From Takifugu bimaculatus (lineage: Eukaryota; Chordata; Actinopteri; Tetraodontiformes; Tetraodontidae), in assembly GCA_004026145.2 (NCBI GenBank), contig CP034979.1, positions 15,978,852 to 16,042,851 on the forward strand: a stretch of 64,000 bases of DNA. The letters are read 5' to 3'. Both the position numbers and the translations under genes were made by a program. Positions 51,069-60,270 of this stretch are shown piece by piece (positions within the stretch are counted from its first letter, which is position 1; every line of letters starts with the position of its first letter). Below the pieces are notes generated by a model. The model saw only the letters and a program-made list of their open reading frames with translations, searched no databases and was not told where the DNA came from.

Positions 51069-51619
51069 GTATCGTCTGACTCCCGACGCGGACGTCTCAC
51101 ACACACACACACACACACACGCAATCCCTCTCACGATTCAATCCCTCATCAGTTGCCATGGAGACGTTTTAATCATCGCTCAGACATGGTGAATTTGGGG
51201 CTTGGGGTGTGTTTCGAGAGCTCACACACTGCTGCAGCTGAGGAAACCCTGGCGAGCTGTAATACCAGTGTCAGAATCACTTTCTCCCAGATTTGATGAT
51301 GGTCAGGATTCCTCTGTGGGGTTTTTTTTTTTTCCTGTACTGTAAATGTTTGCTTTGCTCAAGCGTCAGAGTCAGTTCCGAAGCAGCCCTCCCCAGAAAG
51401 GCAGAACAGGAAGTCGCTGACGACCTGCCCTTTCTGCCCTTTGTGCCTTGATATATCCCTCAGCTGAATCCCAGGCTGTCCAATTCTCCTGAATGCAGCG
51501 CCGAGCTTTCATCCAACCTTTTATTTTTGTTGTCTCCACAAAAGTCCGGCAATCTTAATACCCCCCATTTCTGTCTGCCATCTTTTTCCACGCTGGTTGG
51601 GTTGCGGTTGGCGCCTCAG
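51069..51619 (+). other. Intron 5 of adgrb3
   Basis: This is a short, 551-nt intron. It carries a (CA)n array near its 5' end (51,098-51,120) and a T10 run near 51,322-51,331. Otherwise I see nothing in it. Confidence 0.9.
51098..51120. repeat. (CA)n array 30 nt downstream of the TSR2 donor
   Basis: The CA run spans about 23 bp, close to a weak 5' splice site. It is a candidate intronic splicing regulator by position. Confidence 0.9.
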
Positions 51620-51784
51620 TGGACGGACAATGGCAGGAGTGGAGCTCTTGGAGCGATTGCTCAGTGACCTGTGCCAACGGCACTCAGCAGAGGACCAGGC
51701 AGTGCTCGGCAGCCGCCCATGGGGGATCTGAATGTCGCGGTCACTGGGCAGAAAGCAGAGAGTGCCATAATCCTGACTGCACAG
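51620..51784 (+). CDS. adgrb3: adgrb3 exon encoding thrombospondin repeat 3
   Basis: The exon lies between GCGCCTCAG and ACAG|GTAAAA; it is 165 nt, phase 1-1, and encodes residues 398-452. It contains GQWQEWSSWSDCSVTCANG with W402, W405 and W408 and six cysteines. The residue after CSVTC is Ala416, not Gly, so the O-fucosylation consensus is imperfect here (human has Ser at this place). N417-G-T is an N-glycosylation sequon. It is near-identical to human TSR3, including the segment AAAHGGSECRG. The donor lacks G at +5. Confidence 0.97.
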
Positions 51785-53232
51785 GTAAAACCCAGAGCCT
51801 CTTCACTCCATATCCACTTTGATGTCTAAATATGTCAGGATCGTTATTGCTGAATGGCACGCGGGCAGACGCGACACGCCCCATATTGTCATTTTGATTA
51901 TTATAAATAAGCCGCCTCGCGAAGAAGTAGATTTATGGTTCGGATCTGGTTTTATTGAGCCGATATCCCTGCCACCGGAAGCAAAGCCCTGCCTGTAGGA
52001 ATGGAGAATGATGGTTTCCAAACCATGCTCCATCAATTGGATTTGTGGAATCCAGTTAGATATACTGTGTGCTTTTCCCATAATTCAGGGTTAGCTGTCC
52101 AAACTGCCTGTCAACATCACAGATGCATTAGAGGCTTGAAGATGTCAGCTTAGCCGTCTCCGCCAGGCTTTGAATTGTCTCATCGCGCGGAGGGCCTGCA
52201 CATTCTCACAATATCCTGATGCAGTTCTCCCAACATGGCTGTTTCTCCCCCATCCCGGTTCTACTGGTGTATCTGTTCTCGCTCTCTTGACTATTTTTGC
52301 ATGTGAAACTGTCGCGCTAGCTGTGAGCCTGCAACCTCCAAGGATGCTTCCATACTCTGATGTCGTGCTGGCGAGTAACTAGGAACGCGGTGTTGTCGTC
52401 CGCCTCACGCGGAGCCGAAGCGTCGTGCAATTTATCCATTTAATGAGCCCAGCCTGCTTTGCAATTCTTATTTGATTTCAAGGTGAGAGATCAAACAATA
52501 GCGGGACAAACGCGGTCGGAGCCATCATTTAGCGCATCAGCCGGCGTGTCCGCGGCTGCTTTGTCTCGCTTTGTTGAGGCAGAGTTCAAAGGGAGCTCGG
52601 GAAAAAAAGAAGAAAAAAACTCTTCCTGAAAGGCAGCGAGCTAGTTCGGAAATAAAACAAAGGCTACAGGAGACGAGGCCCCTCTAGGATTTGCACCCAT
52701 GTTGTAGAGCTTCAGCAGGAACGCAGCTCGTGTGCTTCGGTCGTCTCCCTCTCCTGTGGATGCAGCCCTGACAGAGGTTAGTTGTAGGACACGAACTGGC
52801 CCCGCATGTGTATCGGAGGGGGTAAGCGGAGGTTAAAACCAGCGCGGGGTGCCCTTCCTGCTCCCAGTGCTGTAACCTTGTGGCACTGGTTTCCACGAGG
52901 GCGAGTGATTTACTCCAGCGCTGTAGGGGAACGTGTGTGTTTTGGCATCTGATGCACATTTTAACCGTGTTTATTACAGGGACATAAAACAAACTGCTGC
53001 ATTTGGAGACTTCAACATTCATTATTTGCCTCACAAACAAGACAAATAATCTCAGCTCGCCGGCGGGCCATAAATCATGTATTCTCCCGCCAATTACGCG
53101 AAAATGTTAACATTGCATTAAAACTACCAACTCAAATCTCCATGGAAACGACGACGACCTTCCATGTTCACCAAGGCGAAGACATCAAGAATTGGTGACA
53201 ATATGGCCGTTTGATTTGTGACTCTGTTGCAG
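51785..53232 (+). other. Intron 6 of adgrb3
   Basis: This is a 1.45-kb intron of mixed composition. I see no repeat array or exon in it. The acceptor is GTTGCAG. Confidence 0.9.
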
Positions 53233-53397
53233 CCAACGGCCAGTGGAACCCCTGGGGCCCGTGGAGCGGCTGCTCTAAGTCCTGCGATGGCGGGTGGCAG
53301 AGGCGAGCGCGGGTGTGTCAGGGGGCAGCGGTGACGGGGCAGCAGTGCGACGGCACCGGAGAGGAAGTCAGAAAGTGCAGCGACCAGCGGTGTCCAG
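53233..53397 (+). CDS. adgrb3: adgrb3 exon encoding thrombospondin repeat 4
   Basis: The exon lies between TGTTGCAG and CCAG|GTGAGC; it is 165 nt, phase 1-1, and encodes residues 453-507. It contains NGQWNPWGPWSGCSKSCDGG with W457, W460 and W463 and six cysteines; CSKSCD lacks the Gly of the O-fucosylation consensus. It is the last TSR: ADGRB3 has four, whereas BAI1 has five. This donor has G at +5, unlike the three TSR exons before it. The GC content of the exon is higher than that of the surrounding intron, as is usual in teleost coding sequence. Confidence 0.97.
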
Positions 53398-53762
53398 GTG
53401 AGCGCCGGGATAATGAGGCGTCCCCCCGTAGATGAAAGCGAGGAGATAATGATCTCTCGGGGGTGGATGGCATGTCTCATTATGTAAGATCAGGCAGGAC
53501 TAATGCGGGGGTCAGCTGTACGTACCAGCCTGAGTTCCAAGTCAAACCTGGAAATAACCCCTTTAAAGTGAGGATACCCTCGGAATGGGCTGTTCTCTAA
53601 AAGAGGGCTCTTGTCATCACAGCTCAGTAACGGCATGCCGATTCCAACTAATCTGTTATTTACATACGTCCCGGCTCGTAACCAGGAGAAATCCTTGCAT
53701 CAGGCTTTGTAATGCTAAATCGCTCTTTCCATTGACACACACCGGCCCGCTCTCGTTCCCAG
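53398..53762 (+). other. Intron 7 of adgrb3
   Basis: This is the shortest intron in view, 365 nt. The acceptor is CGTTCCCAG. I see nothing else notable in it. Confidence 0.92.
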
Positions 53763-53864
53763 CACCCTATGAGATCTGTCCTGAGGACTACGCCGTGTCC
53801 ATGGTGTGGAGACGGACGCCTTCGGGGGAGCTGGCCTTCAATAGGTGCCCGCCAAACGCCACAG
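53763..53864 (+). CDS. adgrb3: adgrb3 exon encoding the first half of the HormR domain
   Basis: The exon lies between TTCCCAG and ACAG|GTACAG; it is 102 nt, phase 1-1, and encodes residues 508-541. It begins APYEICPEDYAVSMVWRRTP and carries Cys513, Trp523 and Cys536, the first conserved positions of the hormone-receptor (HormR) fold, plus the sequon N539-A-T. It is strongly similar to human ADGRB3. HormR sits N-terminal to the GAIN domain in this receptor class and forms a structural unit with it. The donor GTACAG lacks G at +5. Skipping this exon alone would keep the frame but break the HormR disulfide pattern. Confidence 0.96.
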
Positions 53865-56800
53865 GTACAGAACGGAGCTGTGTGTCATGTGATGCTCAGA
53901 TCTGTGCTTGTTTTCCTTCCTGCGCCCTGAGACGGAGCTCTGCTGTATTTAGACATGATGGGGGGGGGCAAAGGTCGGCCTTATCCTCATGATTCCTTTT
54001 TTTTCTTTTTTATTTGAATGTCTAGACCAGATGAGGTTTATACTATTTTTTACAATTCAAATGAAATCCTGTGTTCGTCTTAAACCCAGTCTGAGTCATT
54101 GCGTCCGTATCAGTTCGAGTTCGAGCGGTGGACGGGCTTGTGGGAGCGCGGCGTGAGAATAGAGCACCGAGGGTGCGTTGCGTGTTTACAGAGGCTTCAG
54201 TGGTGCTGACGGGAGGAAAAAGAGGCGTTCAAACACATTCACGCTCTCCAATGGGGCAAAGTGCTCGGCTTCTGTGGTGAAAAGAGCGCCCTGGCGCTGG
54301 TGGTGGGTGGGGGGTGCAAGCTCTGATAACGTGGTCATGACGGTTTGCCGTTGCCGGAGGTCACTTTGCAACAAGAGCAGGACGAGGTTTCATTTTCAGC
54401 GCTGTCTCGCTCGTATCGGCCTTCACATCCTGAAATGAAGCAGTGGAAAACCAGAAAAGGCAAAAACGGCGTATGAACAGCACGTCGACGTTAGCGTTAG
54501 ACGCCAACGCTTCGGGCGCCGCTTGGGGATCCAGAAGACGCCTTTTTGTCGTCTGGTCCGTTTGTCTCCTGCGTCCGCTCCCAGACGGCATGTGCTCGTG
54601 TTCGGAGTGACGGTTCGTCACTTACGTTTTCACACCCTTTGCGGCGCTACCGGCAGCTAGCCGCTACGGGCCCGCTGACGTGAGGTCCAGGAATGGCACG
54701 GAGCACAAGTACGGATCAATGGAACACAGATTCCTGACACCTTTCTGTTGTCGACGATGATTTCAATGTGTTTATTTTTACAGTTTCCTGAGGAAAATCC
54801 ATTCGTTGTTGCGCTGGCAGCGACGCGACGCCACGAATGATGAACATTAACAACCCAGAACATTATTTTAGGGCCTTTCATGGACACATCTAACATTCGC
54901 TCTTTCAGCGGTGCCACTTTCTGTCATGTTGCAATAAATCAGCGCTGATTTGCTTCTGAGTTTGTTTTGTTTATCAGACTTAGTGGACTTTAATAAATCA
55001 CAAAGACATTTCAAGTGAAACAGCCGCAGATGCAACGGTGTCGCTGTTCGAGGAAAACTGGATAGAACATAATGTATGGTTCATTTTATGGTTCCAGACA
55101 AGTTAATAAACACGACACAGACAGATGGCACGTTAAAAGGACAGCAGAAACAGGAGTCTGCGCCATGTTTCTTGCATTAAAAGGATCAGTCGCCGTTCCA
55201 GCATCAGCAATTTTAGAGCTCCCATTGAGAAAAAGTGTGTGAAATCCAGAGGTCATGACCTTTGCCCCCCCACTCGAATCAAATCACGCTAAAATTCCCA
55301 AACGCTTCGCGTCCAGACCTCATTTTTTAGCCGCCTCAGACGTGTAATTGCCTCCAAGAGCCATAAACAAAGATGAAATATTGATCACTGAAGGGGACAA
55401 AATAGGCGCATTAAAAGCAGAGGAGCTGATCGGCTGAGGCGTCGGGGGCATCGCTGACAGCGGTAGTCACGGTCGCCATCAAGGTCATCACAGCCGCCCA
55501 GCGCCGGGGCGCCGGCGCCACCTCTCTCGCGTCGTCACAGATGACAACAGCCACCCGAGGCAGGAGCAGCAGAGGAGGCGAGGCGATGGAGCCGTACAGG
55601 CAGCAGATGAGTCTGTGTCTGTCAGGCCGACGTCTTAAACAGAGGTCGTTTACGGACGCACAGCTGTTTTTATACATTCGTTCGTTTTTTTATGTATGAT
55701 CATCCACAATTAGGGTGTTGGCTTCATTTTTTATTACAGCTCTTGGGTTTTATGCTAGTTGTGGTTGACATTGTCTTATCTATTGTAGGTTTAACTGATG
55801 GAAGGGTGGCACAAAACTGGACAGAATAGCCTCAAACACTGAATATACAGAATATTCCCCGTGTTTATTAAGCATTTATTACTGGTTAGTACAGCGTTTG
55901 AGTTGTTTCATAAATATTCTAATATTCTGTTGGGTAGAAAGCAAAGAAAACCTCATCAAACTGCTTTAATTTAGAAAACTGGGACAAAAACATAATTCTG
56001 CTCATGGGGGACTTTAAATCTCCTTTTGAACAGCGTGACCTTCGACCTCTCTGCTGTTGTCACCCGTCACACACGCGCGCAGAGTTTAAAATGACCTTTG
56101 AGAATGTCAGAGCCAAGACATTAAAGCAGACCTCTAACTTCTGCTTTTTAATGCCACCATAAAAGAAAACGCACTCCTTCAGCCCGAGCGCCCGAAAGAA
56201 TATTGGATATCCGATAAGAACGTCCAAATTTATGGTCCAAAACCTCAGCGGCGAGCGGCTAAAAGCCCAGGAGAAGTCATGTTTGGAGGACGCGTGATGC
56301 TCACTTCAGCCTGAAGTCTCCAGGACTCTGCCGCTGCCCCGTGGGCCGCCTCCTGCGGCGCTGCATGGGCGCCCCCGGCCCGCCCGGCACTGCCTCCTGC
56401 GCTCGGCAGGATTGTAGCTGTGGAAAATGACGTGGGAGGTGTGGATCTGATCTCTGTCTGCCTCTGTGTGTTAGCATGTGAAAGACCGAGGAAGAACAAG
56501 AGGTAGCCGAGGGTTGGTCGCCGGGGGAGATGTTTTGTGCCGTGGGAGCTTTCCTCGGCTCGTCGAGCACCTGTGCCTGAGCAGCGGGGTGAGGTTCGAG
56601 CTGCTCACCACCGGGTCGGCGGGACCGGGGAGGTGTGATGTGGGCACCCCTATGTGGGACATGTGCAATGATGTGGGCGGACGGTCGCGCTATTTCGGGA
56701 GACGTTGAAACGGCTGATAGTGGTCGCAGCATCGCTGCGCGTTGCATTATCGCGGCACGCGGAGCATTCAAAAGAGTGTTAAAACCTCGGGGACCTGAGC

Positions 56801-57091
56801 TCATCAGAGGAAGCCACCTCTGTTCAAACACTGCAGCACTTTCCCTCCAGACCTCTCTCTCTCTCTCCGTCCGTCTGTCCTCGTCTCTATTACGCCTCAA
56901 TGCCGATGCAAAATTTAATGGCCGCCATCAAATTTTGAAGAGTAACAGAAATGGACAAAAAGGGGCTGAAGTATCAGTCTTCTGAAAAGAATCAATAATT
57001 CTGTCTCCACTTTCCTTTTTTGTCTTGCTCCTCTTCCTACATCCCTCTCCCCACACTCCAACACTTCCATCTGCCTCTCTTTTGGTCTTAA

Positions 57092-57132
57092 TCCCACACA
57101 CACACACGCACACACACACACACACACACACC
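57092..57132. repeat. (CA)n array in intron 8
   Basis: This is an interrupted CA run about 780 nt before the acceptor. It lies inside the AG-free zone described in the findings. Confidence 0.93.
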
Positions 57133-57206
57133 ACACCAATACTCTCGACATGCTTGCTTCCTCATCTCCCTTCTCATCCCTCTCTTGCTCCCCTCTGCTC
57201 TCAAAA

Positions 57207-57906
57207 TCTCTCTCTCTCTCTGTCTTTCTATGTCTCTCTCTCCCTGTCTCTCTCCCTGTCTCTCTCTCCCTGTCTCTCTCTCTCCCTGTCTCTCTCTGCC
57301 TGTCTCTCTCTCCCTGTCTCTCTCTGCCTGTCTCTCTCCCTGTCTCTCTGCCTGTCTCTCTCTCCCTGTCTCTCTCTCTGTCTTTCTATGTCTCTCTCTC
57401 ACTGTCTCTCTCGCCCTGTCTCTCTCTGTCTTTCTATGTCTCTCTCTCCCTGTCTCTCTCTCCCTGTCTCTCTCTCCCTGTCTCTCTCTCCCTGTCTCGC
57501 TCTCCCTGTCTCTCTCTCTGTCTTTCTATGTCTCTCTCTCCCTGTCTCTCTCTCTCCGTCTCTCTCCCTGTCTCTCTCTCCCTGTCTCTCTCTGTCTTTC
57601 TATGTCTCTCTCTCCCTGTCTCTCTCTCACTGTCTCTCTCTCTCCCTGTCTCGCTCTCCCTGTCTCTCTCTCCCTGTCTCGCTCTCCCTGTCTCTCTCTC
57701 TCTGTCTCTCTCTTTCTGTCTCTCTCTCCCTGTCTCTCCCTGTCTCTCTCTCCCTGTCTCTCTCTCCCTGTCTCTCTCTCTGTCTTTCTATGTCTCTCTC
57801 TCCCTGTCTCTCGCTCTCCCTGTCTCTCTCTCCCTGTCTCTCTCTCCCTGTCTCTCTCCCTGTCTCCCTCTCCCTGTCTCTCCCTCTCCCTGTCTCTCTC
57901 TCTTCT
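57207..57906 (+). repeat. CT-rich minisatellite forming a 700-nt polypyrimidine tract
   Basis: Units such as CCCTGTCTCTCTCT recur throughout, with TCTGTCTTTCTATGTCTCTC recurring six times (adenines at 57,230, 57,388, 57,435, 57,528, 57,602 and 57,790). The tract runs to TCTTCTACAG, the acceptor of the second HormR exon. Apparent open frames of Ser/Leu repeats on this strand and Arg/Glu/Thr repeats on the other are repeat artefacts. Confidence 0.97.
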
Positions 57907-57910
57907 ACAG

Positions 57911-58017
57911 GCACCACCAGTCGACGCTGCTCTTTGGATCACCGTGGTATGGCCTTCTGGGAGCAGCCCAGCTATGCTCGATGCATAACAAATGAATTCA
58001 GATACTTGCAGCAATCA
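57911..58017 (+). CDS. adgrb3: adgrb3 exon encoding the second half of the HormR domain
   Basis: The exon follows TCTTCTACAG and ends at ATCA|GTAGGT; it is 107 nt, phase 1 to 0, and encodes residues 542-577. It reads GTTSRRCSLDHRGMAFWEQP and continues to LQQS, with Cys548, Trp558 and Cys566 of the HormR fold, very close to human ADGRB3. The donor at 58,018 was chosen because it alone keeps frame and family length with the next exon. A GT four bases downstream (58,022) would shift the frame. Skipping this exon would also cause a frameshift, unlike skipping of the preceding phase 1-1 exons. Confidence 0.93.
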
Positions 58018-58746
58018 GTAGGTGCAACGTCAGCTCCCTCTCACAGCCTGTGTTTCCATCCCATCATCAATTACCCCCCCACACACACACCCACCTCCAG
58101 CTTACGTACACAGACACACACAAGGGCTGGCATTCTGACCATTTACTAGACAAACGTTGACAACTTCCAACCGGGGAGCAGATTAAATCAGCGGTGACGT
58201 CACTCTTCTCCGTTGGCTATTTGACTTCGGACGCATTCCGTGCACGTGTTCAATAACCTCTCTTGATGCGGCTGGTAGCGTCCCTGTCTTTCTCTCAAAA
58301 GTACCTGTTTGGGTGCCACGAACGCTCAAACACGTCTGGATTATTTCCCCACAGCCGTTTCATAATTACGTCTTTGCGTGAATGGGCGAACTCTGACTCT
58401 GTGATCCAGTCGACGCCTCATTGCTGTGAAAGAATCAGACAAGCTGAGATTAGCGCATTCAGAGCTGCACCTGTGCACTAGCGGCCGCAGACGTCCGTGT
58501 GCACCGATGTGAGACGCCAGTCCACCGTGCAGTTTCCACCTAAATGTGTGTCTTCTGCTCCAGTTAACCCGTTTATTCAAACGGGCTGATTTCCAAATCT
58601 CCGTGAGGAAGACTACGTTGTGGCCAGACGCTGATTTAAGTTGGGCCCTTTTTCCCGCTCCTGCACGCTTCATTTGCTCAGACAGTTTAGCTTTTTGCTG
58701 TGTCACAATCCTGCCCCACAGTTCTGTCCTCCCCCTTTTTTTGGAG
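58018..58746 (+). other. Intron 9 of adgrb3
   Basis: This is a 729-nt intron. A (CA)-rich patch lies at about 58,080-58,125. The 3' end is a C5T7 tract leading to GGAG, with an alternative CAG six bases on. Confidence 0.85.
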
Positions 58747-58941
58747 GTTCAGGGGCACCTTGCTAAGGGCCAGCGGATGCTCGCGGGCGACGGGATGTCC
58801 CAGGTCACCAAAAACCTTCTTGACCTCACCCAGAGGAGGAACTTCTATGCTGGCGACCTGCTGTCGTCTGTGGAGATCCTTCGCAACGTGACGGAGACTT
58901 TCAAGCGGGCCAGCTACGAGCCATCCTCGGACGACGTACAG
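58747..58941 (+). CDS. adgrb3: adgrb3 exon at the start of the GAIN domain (GAIN-A)
   Basis: The exon ends at a perfect donor, CAG|GTGAGT; it is 195 nt, phase 0-0, and encodes residues 578-642. It reads VQGHLAKGQRMLAGDGMSQV and continues to SSDDVQ, with a sequon at N624-V-T (EILRNVTETF). It is closely similar to human ADGRB3 and is the helical start of the GAIN domain, the autoproteolysis-inducing module of adhesion GPCRs. Its start is chosen at GGAG|GTTCAG, which preserves the length of the family. A second acceptor at TTCAG|GGGCAC (58,753) is also in frame and would drop Val-Gln. Confidence 0.93.
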
Positions 58942-60201
58942 GTGAGTGTGCACGTAGAGGACGACCCGTAAGCGTCTTGAGAGAAAAGGCGCCGCGTGTC
59001 TAAGCCTGCACAAGGGGCGAGACCCTAAGCCCACAGCTCTGGTGTATCAGAAGATCTCGTCCACGTCCTAAGCTTTTTTGATCTCATCATGTCGGGGTTG
59101 GCAGCAGTCTTGATCCTCTTTATGTCAATAGGATGATGGAGATTATAGCTAAAGCTCCTCCTCCTTCACCAATAAGATAATTTATGTCCTCAGAGCAGTG
59201 TCATTCAAAGACACCTTCCTCGTGCCTCTTATCTGTGTAATAACAGGCTCCGCACCTGCTTTTCTAATATAAAATAATATTATTGTTGGCAAAAAACGGC
59301 TAGAATTCTTCTCTTTCATCAAACTTTTGTGCTATTTGATGTGCTGTCTCAATAAAAAGGGCATTTGAAAATCTCCTCACGTCCCACATTACATAAGGCA
59401 CTAAATTAGGAAATTAAAAGCAGATAAATAGCAACAGCATCTTAGCTAATTACACAAATGAAGGGATTTCAACATCTTCTTCTCTGTAATTTCAGAGAGA
59501 ACTAAAAAACGTTGAGCATCATCAACTGTTTCGAGCAGCGCAACAATTAAACCCCAGAGATGATTCCATTTTTTTTTTCCTCTCCAGGAGTTTTCAGTTC
59601 TCATCTCTCTCTGCTATCCTTCTGCAGGAATAAAACCTAAACGTGCTCGCCATGGATGGGTGAGCGTTTAGCCATTTCCCAACCATAGAAAATCTAGGAG
59701 ATGAGGAGAGCAGCCTGTCTCTGGATATTATGAGAGCTCTATGGCATGTGTGGGAAGATAGCAGAGCAGTCAGCCAGCCCACCCCCTCCCTGTGCCTCTG
59801 CGCTAATGCAGTGTTAAAGTGGGCACATTACCACCAGAGGGAGCATAAGCATTCAAGTAGAAAACAAGATAGCCTGTGTCAAGAGAGGGAGCCACTCCCT
59901 GAGGCATATTGTAGACCAGATGACATAACAAGGCTAAAGATCAGGCAGCGGGGGTCCTATTACTACTGCAGGCATGCACCCCAAGCACCCAAAGCAGAAG
60001 ACAATTCACCAGGCTGCTTAAACATTCTCTTTCTCTCTTTTTGTCTTGATCACCTCAAAAAGGTTTAAAGGTTTTAACACTTTCCCATCACCAACCGTTA
60101 CGGTCACGTTGTTAACGTGTCTCCATTTACCTATGAATGTATTCAGGCGTGTACGTGTGTCGGAGTGTTTAACGCAGTTTGTTTTCCTACAATCTCCACA
60201 G
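58942..60201 (+). other. Intron 10 of adgrb3
   Basis: This is a 1.26-kb, AT-rich intron with no array or exon. The acceptor is TCTCCACAG. Confidence 0.9.
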
Positions 60202-60270
60202 AATTTCTTTCAAATCATCAGTAACCTGCTGGAGGAGGAAAACAAGGAGAAATGGGATGATGCGCAAAAG
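60202..60270 (+). CDS. adgrb3: adgrb3 small GAIN-domain exon (23 codons)
   Basis: The exon lies between CTCCACAG and AAAG|GTAAGC; it is 69 nt, phase 0-0, and encodes residues 643-665: NFFQIISNLLEEENKEKWDD followed by AQK. It matches the human exon in length and nearly in sequence. It forms an acidic amphipathic helix in GAIN subdomain A. The strong donor and acceptor suggest constitutive inclusion. Confidence 0.96.

Larger units (their letters stand above)
53865..57910 (+). other. Intron 8 of adgrb3
   Basis: This 4.05-kb intron has an extraordinary 3' end: a (CA)n array followed by about 700 nt of CT-rich minisatellite running up to the acceptor (listed separately). The upstream part is mixed sequence, GC-rich around 55,430-55,570 and 56,320-56,760, without recognisable exons. 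Confidence 0.88.

Noticed and set aside
58018..58025. Donor GTGCAA at 58,022 as the end of the second HormR exon
   Set aside because: Joining it to either acceptor at 58,747 or 58,753 shifts the reading frame. The 58,018 donor with the 58,747 acceptor reproduces the family length.
57025..58149. A 374-codon open frame of Ser/Leu/Cys repeats, and matching Arg/Glu/Thr frames on the other strand
   Set aside because: These frames are translations of the CT-rich minisatellite. Only the short part after 57,910 is coding, in the frame set by adgrb3 splicing.
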